This document shows, one piece after another, positions 1 to 9,210 of a stretch of 64,000 nucleotides of DNA. This DNA comes from Botrimarina mediterranea (GTDB taxonomy: Bacteria; Planctomycetota; Planctomycetia; Pirellulales; Lacipirellulaceae): assembly GCF_007753265.1 (NCBI RefSeq), contig NZ_CP036349.1:5578862-5642861 (forward strand), written 5' to 3'. The translations under genes were made by a program, and so were the position numbers. Within the stretch, counting starts at the first letter, position 1, and each line of letters begins with the position of its first letter. Under the pieces are notes generated by a model, which did not search any database, was not told where the DNA came from, and saw only the letters and a list, made by a program, of their open reading frames with translations.

Positions 1-150
1 TTGCTGTGTGATCGTTTGCGGCTGCGTCATTCTCAAGGACTTTGTCTTTGCGCCTTGGCGGCTTTGCGTGAGTCTTCGCTGCCGACCCTCTGCGTCTCCG
101 CGTCTCTGCGCGAGACGCTGCGGCAAAGTGAACGACGCTGTAAGCGATGC
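1..150. repeat. One arm of a dispersed long palindrome (copy 1)
   Basis: This stretch matches 63378-63530 closely, roughly 85% by eye, through the shared stretches TTTGCGCCTTGGCGGC, GTGAGTCTTCGCTGC and CCCTCTGCGTCTCCGCGTCT. In the right-hand copy a complementary arm precedes it. Here that arm would lie left of the window. The rest of 151-350 shows no convincing gene. A long reading frame crosses it, but its residue composition is that of non-coding GC-rich DNA. Confidence 0.75.
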
Positions 151-350
151 GTTTCGCAGCGTCGCCTAAAGTCCCGGCGTGTTGTCATTTCGCAACACGG
201 GCCGCCGCCACGTTTCCCGTGGCGCCGACGCACAAACCCTAGAAACACCGGGCATTTCACGCCGCGTTGCGTTCAGGCCATGCATGAGGCCCGGCGTTTG
301 CCATTGGGTGGGGACCGACTGATCCGTCCCTTGCTCGCACCCCTTTGGCG

Positions 351-1184
351 ATGCACGCTCGTCAACTTGTCGAAATCGCCGGCCTGCTCAGCCTCCGCAG
401 CGGTCCGCTGTTGCGGTCGGGGGCGCCGCTCTGCTCGGACACGCTCTCGGAGTACTGGATCGCTTCGCGCTGCCGCCTCGATTGCTGGGGCCGCACGCTC
501 CGCGCCCTCGGCCACAGCCGCACGGCGCCCCCCGCCGACGAAGCGGGCGACCTGCTGGTGCGGCTCGTCGAAGAGGTCACGCTCTCCGAAACACTCACCC
601 GCATCGTCGCCGCGATCTGCGCCGCCGACGATCAGCACCGCCGCGGCGAGGAGGCCGGGCCGATCGGGCAAAACACGCTCGACGGGCAACGCGAAGCGGC
701 CAGCCGCTTGCGGGCGCTGGTGTTCGCTTGGTGGCCCGCCGACTCGCCGCGCTCCCGGCACGCCCGCTCGCTCAGCAAACAAGCCGAGCGCTGGACCGAC
801 GTGCTACTGGCGTACGTCGCCGCGTCGGCCGACGTCGAGCGTTTCGCCCACGACGCGACACGCCTGCGCGAGTCCCTTTACGACATCCAGACGCACGGCG
901 GCGAATCGAGCCAAGCCGCCAGCCAACTCCTCTCGCTCGGCCTCCGAGAGAGTTTCACGACCGCCCGCCAGCCGCCGCTCAACGAAGACCTCAACCGCCG
1001 CATCGGCGGCGCGGCGATGGCCCTCTTCGGCGCCGCCGGCTACGACGGCCACGGCCTCCCCCGCTCGGCCTGGATGCTCCGCGCCGAGCGCACTGCCGAC
1101 GACGCCGCAACGCTCGTCAGCCGCCTGTTCGAAGACAACGCGATCCCCAAGGGGATGCGATTGCCCCAACGCTGGCGGATTTGA
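351..1184 (+). CDS. Hypothetical protein, unrecognised
   Basis: A protein of 277 residues that I cannot assign to a family. It is rich in Ala, Arg and Leu with predicted helical stretches, no signal peptide, no membrane segment and no obvious catalytic motif. Residue composition and strong third-position GC support real coding on this strand and frame. An in-frame TTG lies two codons upstream at 345. I chose the ATG at 351 because neither site has a clear ribosome binding site. It converges on the next gene with a gap of about 30 bp and no clear terminator hairpin. Confidence 0.6.
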   Translation: MHARQLVEIAGLLSLRSGPLLRSGAPLCSDTLSEYWIASRCRLDCWGRTLRALGHSRTAPPADEAGDLLVRLVEEVTLSETLTRIVAAICAADDQHRRGEEAGPIGQNTLDGQREAASRLRALVFAWWPADSPRSRHARSLSKQAERWTDVLLAYVAASADVERFAHDATRLRESLYDIQTHGGESSQAASQLLSLGLRESFTTARQPPLNEDLNRRIGGAAMALFGAAGYDGHGLPRSAWMLRAERTADDAATLVSRLFEDNAIPKGMRLPQRWRI

Positions 1185-1215
1185 ACGTGCTAACGAATGG
1201 TCCCTGCATGCGTTG

Positions 1216-1599
1216 CTAGTCGGACGTTTGGTTTGACCCCAAGTATACAAACCATTCATCGGCGTTCTCGCCAAAGTCTTCGCCAGTGAATGACCTCAGC
1301 GCAGCGACCATCGCGTCGATCGTTTCCTGCCGCTGCGATTGGAGTACGTTCTCACTCGCTTCGCTACCGCGGTAACCCTCGCGGGGTTGGTAGTACGTTT
1401 GAACGTACTTAATCATCTCCGCAGTGCGAATGGCTTCACTCGCAGTCGAAGCACGACCGTACTCTGCTTCCCACAGCGAAAGCTCTTGAATCACCGCTCG
1501 TTGATGTGCCTGAACGGCCAACCTCGGAACGAAAACGACTGTCACAACGGCAAAAATAGCCAGAAGAGCTAGGCCAAGGATCAATAGTTTTCGGGCCAT
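1216..1599 (-). CDS. Hypothetical protein with N-terminal membrane anchor
   Basis: A 127-residue protein with one hydrophobic segment at about residues 4-26, followed by a soluble, probably extracytoplasmic domain rich in Glu, Gln and Tyr. No known domain is recognised. The start is the ATG at 1599. It lies 35 bp downstream of the ABC transporter ATPase gene on the same strand, so it may be the last cistron of that operon, but nothing in its sequence ties it to transport. Confidence 0.65.
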   Translation of the reverse strand: MARKLLILGLALLAIFAVVTVVFVPRLAVQAHQRAVIQELSLWEAEYGRASTASEAIRTAEMIKYVQTYYQPREGYRGSEASENVLQSQRQETIDAMVAALRSFTGEDFGENADEWFVYLGSNQTSD

Positions 1600-1634
1600 G
1601 CGTATCTCGTCAAGACAAGTGCAGGGCGATTGAG

Positions 1635-3509
1635 TTAAGCCCGCGCCGCCCGCCTCTTCTCGCGCTCTTCGCTGCGCTGGCAGATTTGCTCGATGTCGTC
1701 GTCGGGCGTCGCGCTGATCAGCTTGCGGGTGTACTCCTCGCGCGGATTGGCGTAGATGTTCTCGGACGGGCCGAACTCGACGATCTTGCCGCCGTTCATC
1801 ACCGCCATCATGTCGGCCATGAACTTCACGACCGACAGGTCGTGGCTGATGAAGATGTAGGTGAGGCCGCGGCTCTCTTGCAGTCGCTTCAGCAGGTTCA
1901 GCACCTGGGCCTGCACCGACACGTCGAGCGCCGAAACCGATTCGTCGCAGACGAGGAACTCGGGCTCCACCGCCAGCGCCCGCGCGATGCAGATGCGTTG
2001 CCGCTGGCCGCCGGAGAACTCGTGGGGGTAGCGCCGCAGGTGCTCGGGCTTGAGGTCCACTTCCTCCAGCAGCGCGGCGGCGCGTTCGCGACGCTGCGAC
2101 CGGTTGCCGCCGAGGCCGTGGACGTTCATCGGCTCGACAATCGTCGACTCGACTGTCATCCGCGGATTCAGCGAGCCGTACGGGTCTTGGAAGATGATCT
2201 GCATCTTGCGGCGGAGCTTGCGGAGTTCGCCCGAACCGAGCGAGCCGACATCGACGCCTTCGAACTTAACCGTGCCGGCGGTGGGCTCGATGAGACGCAG
2301 GATTGCCCGGCCCGCCGTCGTCTTGCCGCAACCCGACTCGCCGACGAGGCCGAGCGTCTGGCCGCGGTAGACCTTGAACGACACGCCATCCACGGCCTTC
2401 GTGTGATCGACGACCCTCGCAAGCAAGCCACGGCGCACCGGGAAGTGGACCTGAAGGTCGCTCACTTCGAGCAGCGGCGTAGCGCCCTCTTCGACGGCCT
2501 TGGTGTCCGGGGCGTGATGCCCCTCCTCCCACGGGTGACCCATCGCGGCGAGTTCGCTCTTGGGGTGCAGCAGCCGGCCGCGGCCGTGCGTGGTCATCCG
2601 CTCGATGTCGGCGTCGGTGAGCTGCTTCTCGACGACACGCACGTCCTTCGTGCCATCGGCGAGAGTCACCTCCTCGGTCGCCATGAATTCGCTCACGGTC
2701 GGCAACAGGCGGTACTTCGAGTCGAGTCGCGGGCGGCAAGCGAGCAGTCCCTTCGTGTAGGGATGCTTGGGATCACGAAAAATGTCGAGCACCGAGCCGT
2801 ACTCGACCATCTTGCCGCGGTACATCACCAGCACGTCGTCGGCGATCTCGGCGATGACGCCCAAGTCGTGCGTGATGAACAGGATCGACATGCCGCGCGA
2901 GTCGCGCAGGCGCCGCAGGATGTCGAGGATCTGCGACTGGATCGTCACGTCGAGCGCCGTGGTGGGCTCGTCGGCGATCAACAGCTCGGGGTCGCACGAC
3001 AGGGCCATCGCGATCATCACACGCTGCTTCTGCCCGCCTGACATCTGGTGCGGGTACTTGTCGACCGACTGCTGGGGCTTGGGGATGCCGACCTCTTCGA
3101 ACAGCTCGATAGTGCGCTGCCGGGCCTCGGCGTTCGACATCCCCTGGTGCAGCCGCAGGGCTTCCATCACCTGGGCGCCGACCGTGAACACCGGGTTCAG
3201 CGACGTCATCGGCTCTTGAAAGATCATGCTCACCGTCGCGCCGCGGAGAGTGCGCATCTGCGGCTCAGGGAGCTGCACGAGGTCCTTCCCCAGCAGCGCG
3301 ATCGAGCCGGACTCGATCTTCGCCGACGAGGACAACAGCCGCATGATCGACAGCGACGTCACGCTCTTCCCCGACCCGCTCTCGCCCACAATGCCGAGCG
3401 TGCGTCCCTCATCCACCCGGAACGAAATGTCGTCCACCGCCCGAACGACGCCCTCTTCGGTGTGGAAGTAAGTGCGAAGGTTCTGAACGTCGATGACGGC
3501 TGATGACAT
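1635..3509 (-). CDS. Oligopeptide ABC transporter, fused double ATP-binding protein (DppD-DppF / YejF type)
   Basis: This protein energises peptide import at the inner membrane. It has 624 residues with two complete ABC ATPase domains in tandem. Domain 1 has Walker A GESGSGKS at 42-49, signature SGGQ at 157-160 and Walker B LLIADE at 176-181. Domain 2 has GESGCGKT at 390-397, SGGQ at 499-502 and FLVCDE at 518-523. A linker of about 75 residues (270-345) joins them. The fusion replaces the separate OppD and OppF subunits, as in YejF and GsiA. It is the last transport gene of the operon, separated from the permease by 244 bp that hold a long inverted repeat. No good ribosome binding site precedes the ATG at 3509. 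The substrate is inferred from the family only. Confidence 0.95.
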   Translation of the reverse strand: MSSAVIDVQNLRTYFHTEEGVVRAVDDISFRVDEGRTLGIVGESGSGKSVTSLSIMRLLSSSAKIESGSIALLGKDLVQLPEPQMRTLRGATVSMIFQEPMTSLNPVFTVGAQVMEALRLHQGMSNAEARQRTIELFEEVGIPKPQQSVDKYPHQMSGGQKQRVMIAMALSCDPELLIADEPTTALDVTIQSQILDILRRLRDSRGMSILFITHDLGVIAEIADDVLVMYRGKMVEYGSVLDIFRDPKHPYTKGLLACRPRLDSKYRLLPTVSEFMATEEVTLADGTKDVRVVEKQLTDADIERMTTHGRGRLLHPKSELAAMGHPWEEGHHAPDTKAVEEGATPLLEVSDLQVHFPVRRGLLARVVDHTKAVDGVSFKVYRGQTLGLVGESGCGKTTAGRAILRLIEPTAGTVKFEGVDVGSLGSGELRKLRRKMQIIFQDPYGSLNPRMTVESTIVEPMNVHGLGGNRSQRRERAAALLEEVDLKPEHLRRYPHEFSGGQRQRICIARALAVEPEFLVCDESVSALDVSVQAQVLNLLKRLQESRGLTYIFISHDLSVVKFMADMMAVMNGGKIVEFGPSENIYANPREEYTRKLISATPDDDIEQICQRSEEREKRRAARA

Positions 3510-3530
3510 AGCTAGTTCAGTCGATTACGA

Positions 3531-3749
3531 GAAAGGAGGTATTGGGGATGTTGGTGATAGGGGGGATCGCAGGCGAGCGGTGAGTCAGACCCGGGGCTGA
3601 ATCCTATCGAAGCCCATATCAGATCGTCGCACGGCTTTAAAACAACTACTATCGAAGGGATTTCAAGTAAGGGAGAAGGACGGCGCCTCCATTGCATCGT
3701 CTATCCGCTTGTGATCCCCCCTATCACCAACATCCCCCTATCTCCTTTC
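3531..3749. repeat. Intergenic element with 37-bp terminal inverted repeats
   Basis: The left arm (3531-3568) and right arm (3713-3749) are near-perfect reverse complements sharing GGGGATGTTGGTGATAGG and the flanking AAAGGAG. About 145 bp of unrelated sequence lies between them. No open frame looks real inside. It fills the gap between the permease and ATPase genes of the peptide importer, so the operon transcript would carry it as a long hairpin. Confidence 0.8.
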
Positions 3750-3753
3750 CTAA

Positions 3754-4908
3754 CTAATCGGCTTCGGACAAGCGCGGGTCGGTCGCTTCTTGGAGGCCTT
3801 CGCCGATTAGGTTGTAGGCTAGCACGGTGAGGAAGATCGCGACGCCGGGGAAGACGATCAGCCACCACATCTCCTGGATCGCCTTGCGGCCCGATTGCAG
3901 GAGCGTGCCCCAGCTCGGGTTGGGGGGCGACGCGCCGAAGCCGAGGTAGCTTAGTCCCGCTTCGATCAGGATCGCCGACGCGATGCCGAAGGTGATCGGC
4001 ACCAGCACCGGCGCCAGGGCGTTGCGCAGCACGTGCCGCAGCACGATCCGCGGCCAGGGGACGCCCAGCGCCCGCGCGGCGGTGACGTACTCGAGTTGCT
4101 TGATCTTCATCACCTCGCCCCGCGCCAGCCGCGCGATGCCCGTCCAACTGGTGATCCCGATGACGACCATCAAGTGGAAGTTGCTCACTTTGTTGAGCAA
4201 CGCCACCAGCGCCAGGATCAGCACCAGCGCCGGGATACACATCACCAACTCGATGACGCGGCTGAGCGCGATGTCGACCCAACCGCCGAAGTAGCCCGCC
4301 AGGCTGCCGACGGTGATGCCGATCGCCGCGGCGATCCCCATCGCGATGAAGCCGACGCTCAGCGCGGTCTGTGTCCCGTGGACCATCTGGGCAAAGACGT
4401 CAAAGCCTTGCTGATTGACGCCGAACCAGTTCTGCCGACTCGGCTTGCCGTCGGCGCCGGACGGGTTCTCCTCGTAGTCCTCCCAGCCCTCCGCGTAGCG
4501 CCAGACACGTTCGCCCGACTCGTCGCGTTCGCGCTCGGCGAAGTCCTGTGTCCGCACACGCCGGTAAGGGTCCTGATAGACCAGCGGCCAGACGGCCCAG
4601 CTCTCGGGGTCGTTGTCCTGGAGCTTGATCGGGTAGCGGTTCAGCACCCGATCGTCGCGGAAGATCGTCGATTCCCAGCCCCGGTTGTAGTAACCGAGGA
4701 AGGGGAAGTGGATGTCGCCTTTATAGCGAGTGACGATCGGCTTGGTGCCAACAATCACCGGCGCCAAGACCGCGATGACCAACAGCACCAACACATAAGC
4801 CAGCGCCACCAGCGCAAGCCGATTGCGGCGGAAACGGCGCCAAGTCTGACGCCAGTAGCCGGGCGACTGGGGGGCCGTCTTTTTCGAGGCTTCGGGGGAT
4901 TTAACCAC
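3754..4908 (-). CDS. Oligopeptide ABC transporter permease (DppC / YejE type)
   Basis: One of the two membrane subunits of the peptide importer. It has 384 residues. The first membrane segment is at about 33-55, followed by a long periplasmic loop of roughly 110 residues, then the permease core with the EAA-type loop (EYVTAARALGVPWPRIVLRH) that contacts the ATPase. The end resembles DppC/YejE: FLTVLAYNLIGEGLQEATDP. The family is usually about 300-340 residues; the extra length is in the first periplasmic loop. It starts at the ATG at 4908, 184 bp after the partner permease, with a palindromic repeat in the gap. Confidence 0.95.
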   Translation of the reverse strand: MVKSPEASKKTAPQSPGYWRQTWRRFRRNRLALVALAYVLVLLVIAVLAPVIVGTKPIVTRYKGDIHFPFLGYYNRGWESTIFRDDRVLNRYPIKLQDNDPESWAVWPLVYQDPYRRVRTQDFAERERDESGERVWRYAEGWEDYEENPSGADGKPSRQNWFGVNQQGFDVFAQMVHGTQTALSVGFIAMGIAAAIGITVGSLAGYFGGWVDIALSRVIELVMCIPALVLILALVALLNKVSNFHLMVVIGITSWTGIARLARGEVMKIKQLEYVTAARALGVPWPRIVLRHVLRNALAPVLVPITFGIASAILIEAGLSYLGFGASPPNPSWGTLLQSGRKAIQEMWWLIVFPGVAIFLTVLAYNLIGEGLQEATDPRLSEAD

Positions 4909-4959
4909 GGATTACACGGCGGGCACGGATAACGATTGACTCAATATCAAACTCTTTCT

Positions 4960-5042
4960 GTAGGAGGCGTCTCCGACGCCGATTACGCGCACCACACCGT
5001 TTCGTAATGGTGCGCGTCATCGGCGTCGGAGACGCCTCCTAC
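4960..5042. repeat. 83-bp palindromic repeat, GGAGGCGTC family, copy 1
   Basis: The arms read GTAGGAGGCGTCTCCGACGC and its reverse complement, enclosing a shared inner segment ACGCGCACCA. The same element recurs at 17530-17614 and, with a changed outer stem, at 17629-17713. It lies between the two permease genes and would form a long stem in the operon RNA. Confidence 0.9.
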
Positions 5043-5092
5043 AACTTTCATCATCCGCGTTTTCTGCGACATCTGCGGCTGTCTTTGGAGCG

Positions 5093-6076
5093 TCACGAAT
5101 AGGTCACCCGAGGATCGACCACCGCGTAAAGGATGTCGGCGAGCAGTTGGCCCACCAGAACCAGCACGCTGAACATCAGCGTCAGCCCCATCAGCGTGTC
5201 GTAGTCGCGTTGGCTGATCGACTCGAAGAACAGCCGCCCCATGCCGGGCCAGACGAAGATCTGCTCGAGGATCACCGCGCCCGACAACAGCGACGGCAGC
5301 GTCAGGCCCAGCAGCGTCACCAGCGGGATTAGCGTGTTCGGGAAGGCGTGCCGCCAGAGCACCCGCTTCGGGCCCGCGCCCTTGGCCCGAGCGGTGCGGA
5401 TGTAATCCTGCCGGACGACCTCCTGGAGGTTGGCCCGGACGAACCGCGAGTAGTACGCCAGCGAACCGTAGGTGAAGCAGGCGATCGGCATCACCGAGTG
5501 CAGCAAGATGTCCCAGGCCTTCTCCGCCGTCGTCATCGAAACAAAGCCGTCTGACGTCATCCCGTAGAGCGGCAGCCAGCCCAGCCGCACGTAGAACAAC
5601 AGCTGCAGGTACAACGCCGCCACAAACGACGGCAGCGAGTACAGCGCATAAAGCAGCGTGCTTACGGACCGCTCCGCCACGGTGCCGTCGGCCGAGGCGG
5701 ACCACACGCCCAGCGGAATCGACAGCGCGTAGGCGAGCACAAGCGAGGTCACCGACAATAGCAGCGTCGCCGGCGCCCGCTCGGTGATCAGCTTCAGCAC
5801 CGGCTTGTTGTTTTTCGGGATGCTGCGGCCGAAGTCCCCTTGCAGCACGTTCCCCAGCCAACGCCAGTAACCGAGGTACCACGGCTGGTCGATGCCGTAG
5901 ACCTTCTTGAGCTGCTCGATCGCCTCGGGGCTCATCTGCCTGCCGACGTGCATGTTGCCCTGGTCCACCGTCAGAGGCGTTCCGGGCATGTGCCGCACCA
6001 ACGCGTAGACGACGAACGTCACCATCCACAGCGTCAACAAGCCGATGCCCAGCCGGCGGAGCAGGTAGTTCACCAT
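5093..6076 (-). CDS. Oligopeptide ABC transporter permease (DppB / YejB type)
   Basis: The other membrane subunit of the peptide importer, 327 residues. It has a typical DppB layout: an N-terminal membrane segment (about 9-30), a periplasmic stretch with GDFGRSIP, then five more membrane segments and the cytoplasmic coupling loop (DYIRTARAKGAGPKRVLWRH). It ends with LLADILYAVVDPRVTYS, as in the family. The ATG at 6076 lies 57 bp after the binding-protein gene, so the two are very likely co-transcribed. Confidence 0.96.
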   Translation of the reverse strand: MVNYLLRRLGIGLLTLWMVTFVVYALVRHMPGTPLTVDQGNMHVGRQMSPEAIEQLKKVYGIDQPWYLGYWRWLGNVLQGDFGRSIPKNNKPVLKLITERAPATLLLSVTSLVLAYALSIPLGVWSASADGTVAERSVSTLLYALYSLPSFVAALYLQLLFYVRLGWLPLYGMTSDGFVSMTTAEKAWDILLHSVMPIACFTYGSLAYYSRFVRANLQEVVRQDYIRTARAKGAGPKRVLWRHAFPNTLIPLVTLLGLTLPSLLSGAVILEQIFVWPGMGRLFFESISQRDYDTLMGLTLMFSVLVLVGQLLADILYAVVDPRVTYS

Positions 6077-6133
6077 GTCGTCGATCGGAAGCGAGCTGGG
6101 GGCGGGCGGATCAGGCGGGAGCGTTGCGACAGG

Positions 6134-8119
6134 TCACTGGGCCGGGGCGAAGATGCTGTGCACGCCGGGCGTGTAATAGTACGGCCCCCACGGGCTCAGG
6201 TTGTAGCCGCGCAGCTTCTTGCTGTAGGCGTAAAAGCCCGCCCGGTAGAACAGCCACGTGTAGGGCTGGTCCTCCCACAACTTCATGTGGATCTTGCCGT
6301 AGATCTCCGCGCGCTTTTCGGGGTCGAACTCGTGCTTCCCCTGCTCGAAGAGCTCGTCGACTTCCGGGTTGGAGTAATTGCCGTAGTTGCGGCCCTCGCC
6401 GGTTCCAAAGATGTTGACGTTGGTCGCGGGGTCCTTGCCGCTGCCCCAGCCGCCCATCGACGCCTCGAACTCGTGGTCCAGCAGCTTCTGTTGCAAGACG
6501 GTGAACTCCGTCGGTTTGACGTTGCAGACGATCCCCAGCAGGTCGAGCGACTCCTTCATCAGCGTCGCGGTCGCGATGCCGTTCTCCGACTGGTAGGTGA
6601 GCATCGTGAACTCGAACGGCACGCGCCGGCCGCCGATCTCTTTGTCGAGAACGCCGTCGCCATCGGTGTCCTCCCAGCCGGCCTCGGCGAGCAGCTGCTG
6701 CGCGCGGTCGAGGTCCTGCTTCACCGGCTCCGGAGCGTCCTTGGGGAACATCCACGAGTCGGGGTGGAAGTTCCCTTGCGACTGTTCGTAGAGGTCGTAA
6801 CAGAGCGTTTCGATGAGCTCGGTGTAATCGACCGCGTAGGTCATCGCCCAGCGGACCTTCGGGTCGCTGAAGAAGGGCGACTTCACGTTCCAGGTGAAGT
6901 GGAACTCGGTCCACTCCGGCTGCGTCACCTTCGTGTTCCGCTTGTAGAACTCGGCGTCGGAGGTCTGGGTTTCCCACTGTTCGGCGCGCAGCATCATCTC
7001 TTCGATGTCGCCCTGCACGAGGGCCAGCAGCGCCGTGTTGAAGTCCTCGATGAACTTGATGCGGACCTCCTTCAGGAACGGCTTGTCACGGACCTGCTTG
7101 CCGTCGTGCAGGTAGTAAGCCTCGCGGCGGCGCACCACGAACTCGTCGCCGCGGACCCGCTTCACCAGCTCGTACGGGCCGGCGACGACCGGGTGGTCCT
7201 CCAGCCGCGAGTGCTCCTTGCTGCGGGACAACATCGGGTCATCGGGGATCGTCTTCTCGTAGATGTGCTTGGGCAGCGCGTAGAACTGCATGTTGCCGTC
7301 GTTCGTCGCCAGGCTCGCCTTGTGGAACACCACCAGGGTCTGGTCGTCGTAGGCGATCACCGCGCGTAACTCATCGGGACCGGTGCGCACCGCGGGGACG
7401 ATCACGTCCTTGGTCATGATCGCCTTGAAGGTGAACGCGAAGTCGTGCGCGGTCACCGGCTCGCCGTCCGACCAGGTGAGGTCGTCGCGGAGGACGAACT
7501 TGTCGTAGAGGTGGTCCTCGCTCGACTGCCAACTCTCGACCACCTCGCTCGGCGCGAAGGTGCGGCCCTCGATGTCGTTGGTAAGCAGACCGATCCCCGT
7601 CAGGTCCTGGTACTCGAAGTCCGTGATGCTCGACATCAGGAGCGGGTTGATCGTCTTCAGGTCGCCGCCGACGTGCCGCACGAACGTCGCCGTGTCGTCG
7701 ACGCCCGACCGGTCCTCCGGCGCGAGTTGGCCCAGCGCGGCGCTAATCTTCTCGTTCGCCTCGGACGAATCGTTCTTGATCGCCAGCGCCTCCTCGACCG
7801 ACAGCTCGGGCTCGGGACGTTCGGCCAGAATCTCGCGCAGCCGCTCGTCACCGCCGGCGACCGTGCGGTCGATCCACTCGTTGCCGCTGACGAGTTTCTC
7901 GAGCGGCGGCGGGTCGAAGGGCTCAAGCATGTCGCCGAGCACCACGGGGCCTGTGGGCCCCGTGGACGCAGACTCGCTATCGCCGCCGGCCGACGTTTCG
8001 GAGGCGGGCGCGTCGCCGCTCGGGGAGGGCGCCTGCTCGCTCGCGCCGCATCCAAGCGTCAGCGTCACGAGCGCTGCTAGCATCCAGTGCGCCAAGACCA
8101 ACCGGCTGCGGAATCCCAT
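6134..8119 (-). CDS. Oligopeptide ABC transporter substrate-binding lipoprotein (SBP family 5)
   Basis: This is the extracytoplasmic peptide-capture protein of the importer. The signal peptide ends in a lipobox (TLGC) with the acylated Cys at residue 24. A Ser/Ala/Gly-rich tether follows, then an unusual segment of about 100 residues, and from about residue 145 the family 5 binding fold (LKTINPL..., LTWSDGEPVTAHDFAFTFKA, and later MTYAVDYTELIETLCYDLY). At 661 residues it is longer than the usual 500-550, mostly because of the N-terminal segment. It is the first gene of the operon and follows a promoter with an overlapping perfect palindrome at 8231-8267. Confidence 0.94.
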   Translation of the reverse strand: MGFRSRLVLAHWMLAALVTLTLGCGASEQAPSPSGDAPASETSAGGDSESASTGPTGPVVLGDMLEPFDPPPLEKLVSGNEWIDRTVAGGDERLREILAERPEPELSVEEALAIKNDSSEANEKISAALGQLAPEDRSGVDDTATFVRHVGGDLKTINPLLMSSITDFEYQDLTGIGLLTNDIEGRTFAPSEVVESWQSSEDHLYDKFVLRDDLTWSDGEPVTAHDFAFTFKAIMTKDVIVPAVRTGPDELRAVIAYDDQTLVVFHKASLATNDGNMQFYALPKHIYEKTIPDDPMLSRSKEHSRLEDHPVVAGPYELVKRVRGDEFVVRRREAYYLHDGKQVRDKPFLKEVRIKFIEDFNTALLALVQGDIEEMMLRAEQWETQTSDAEFYKRNTKVTQPEWTEFHFTWNVKSPFFSDPKVRWAMTYAVDYTELIETLCYDLYEQSQGNFHPDSWMFPKDAPEPVKQDLDRAQQLLAEAGWEDTDGDGVLDKEIGGRRVPFEFTMLTYQSENGIATATLMKESLDLLGIVCNVKPTEFTVLQQKLLDHEFEASMGGWGSGKDPATNVNIFGTGEGRNYGNYSNPEVDELFEQGKHEFDPEKRAEIYGKIHMKLWEDQPYTWLFYRAGFYAYSKKLRGYNLSPWGPYYYTPGVHSIFAPAQ

Positions 8120-8230
8120 CCCTGATGCGACCTCGAATCGCCGGGGGAAGCACGGACAGCGAGCCGCTCGCCCGACGCCGGCGGCATGCCGGGGGCGCCA
8201 TCGCGACCAGTGCGCAGGGGCGACCCGTAA

Positions 8231-8245
8231 GCTAGGTAACCTAGC
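8231..8245. promoter_or_regulatory. Candidate operator: perfect 15-bp palindrome over the -10 box
   Basis: The sequence GCTAGGTAACCTAGC is a perfect 7-1-7 inverted repeat and covers the predicted -10 box of the peptide importer promoter. This is where a dimeric repressor would block RNA polymerase. The regulator is unknown; no regulator gene is adjacent. Confidence 0.4.
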
Positions 8246-8267
8246 ACGGCTGTTCGCCGAGGGTCAA
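8238..8267 (-). promoter_or_regulatory. Predicted sigma70-type promoter of the peptide importer operon
   Basis: On the minus strand a -35 box TTGACC (8267-8262) and a -10 box TAGGTT (8243-8238) are 18 bp apart, about 110 bp before the ATG of the binding-protein gene. The match is moderate, but the position is right for the operon. Confidence 0.45.
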
Positions 8268-8293
8268 CGCGATGCGCAGCGCCTTTGGCCGCT

Positions 8294-8719
8294 TCACTCG
8301 GTGAAGTACTGGAACGCGCCGACGTAAAGCTTTTCGATCGGCAGCTCCGGCAGGGCGCGCCGGAGCCTCGCCAAGACCCGCCGCCGCATGCGGTCGAGGT
8401 CGGGCTCTTCGAAGTCGGTCTGTTCGCAAGTGCGGATCGCCACGATCACTTCGCTGCGGATGCGGTGCTTGTATGCGCCCACCAGTTCATGCAACCCCGG
8501 CGCGTGTTCGTCGTCGGCGTCAACGTAGAGCTCGAAGCCGATCCGCAGCTTCGCGCCCTCGACGGCACGGAGGTCGCTGATCGAGTACTCCCCAATCGAT
8601 ACGGCCCGCACCGTGGGAGCTTCTCTGCCGCCGCCTTCGCTCGGCGCACCGCTGGTCGGTGAAGCCAGCGCAATCAGCATCAGGCCGGACAGCAAGTAGG
8701 ACTTCGAATCGGCAAGCAT
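8294..8719 (-). CDS. Secreted FliL-like protein
   Basis: A 141-residue protein with a signal peptide (about 1-25) and no lipobox. The mature part follows the FliL pattern: a short strand (IGEYSI), a paired strand (LRIGFELYVDADD), helices with regularly spaced Arg/Glu, then a C-terminal strand (EKLYVGAFQYFTE). FliL-type domains stabilise membrane machines such as the flagellar stator; whether this protein does so is unknown. It starts 8 bp after the lipoprotein gene upstream, so the two are co-transcribed, and it shares this fold with both neighbours. The assignment rests on pattern only. Confidence 0.6.
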   Translation of the reverse strand: MLADSKSYLLSGLMLIALASPTSGAPSEGGGREAPTVRAVSIGEYSISDLRAVEGAKLRIGFELYVDADDEHAPGLHELVGAYKHRIRSEVIVAIRTCEQTDFEEPDLDRMRRRVLARLRRALPELPIEKLYVGAFQYFTE

Positions 8720-8727
8720 GTTGCGTC

Positions 8728-9210
8728 TCAGAGCTCATCCAGGATAACGCGGTTCAATCCGACGCGCCGCACCGCCTCACCGCCGAGATAGGGCTGAACC
8801 GCATCGAGCAAGTGAGCCTTGAGCGTCGACTTCTGCGCTTCGAGCAGATCGTCGCGTGCCGTGTTGCGGCAAACGCGGATCACGCTGTCGTGGATACGGC
8901 CCTCGTTGCGATCCTTCAACCGCTTCACGAGCTTCTCGTCTCTCGGCTCGACGACGATGAACAGCCCGAACTCGACCTGCATCAGGTTGTCGGGTCGAAA
9001 GGCGTTGTCGGTTGGTTGGAGGATGATCGGGATCGGCACGACGAAGTCGCCCAATTCAATCTCGACGAACTCTTCCCGACTGGGGAGCGCGGCGATGTCC
9101 TCGAAGGCCCGCTTCGGCGGGTCGGCAAAGCACCCAGATAGCGCCACCGTCGCGGCGCCGAGGGCGGCGGCGGCGAAGCGGTAGCGGCGGCGAGCGACGT
9201 TGTCAGGCAT
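8728..9210 (-). CDS. FliL-like lipoprotein
   Basis: A 160-residue lipoprotein with a good lipobox (LSGC, Cys27). Its mature part has the same order of elements as its two neighbours: LGDFVVPIP, then a strand (MQVEFGLFIVVEP), a long helix with RIHDSVIRVCRNTARDDLLE, a second helix (LKAHLLDAVQPYL) and a final strand. This matches the FliL-domain outline weakly. It is the first gene of a two-gene operon and is divergent from the third family member across about 140 bp. Attachment to a membrane is predicted; partner unknown. Confidence 0.65.
   Translation of the reverse strand: MPDNVARRRYRFAAAALGAATVALSGCFADPPKRAFEDIAALPSREEFVEIELGDFVVPIPIILQPTDNAFRPDNLMQVEFGLFIVVEPRDEKLVKRLKDRNEGRIHDSVIRVCRNTARDDLLEAQKSTLKAHLLDAVQPYLGGEAVRRVGLNRVILDEL

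Noticed and set aside
1-1236. Long open frame on the plus strand covering the repeat arm and the first gene
   Set aside because: It is Arg/Ser/Ala-rich antisense-type composition and lies in another frame over the better-supported gene at 351-1184.
5840-7369. A 509-codon open frame on the plus strand
   Set aside because: It lies opposite the conserved binding-protein and permease genes and is rich in Val/Arg/His/Leu, typical of the complement of a high-GC gene.
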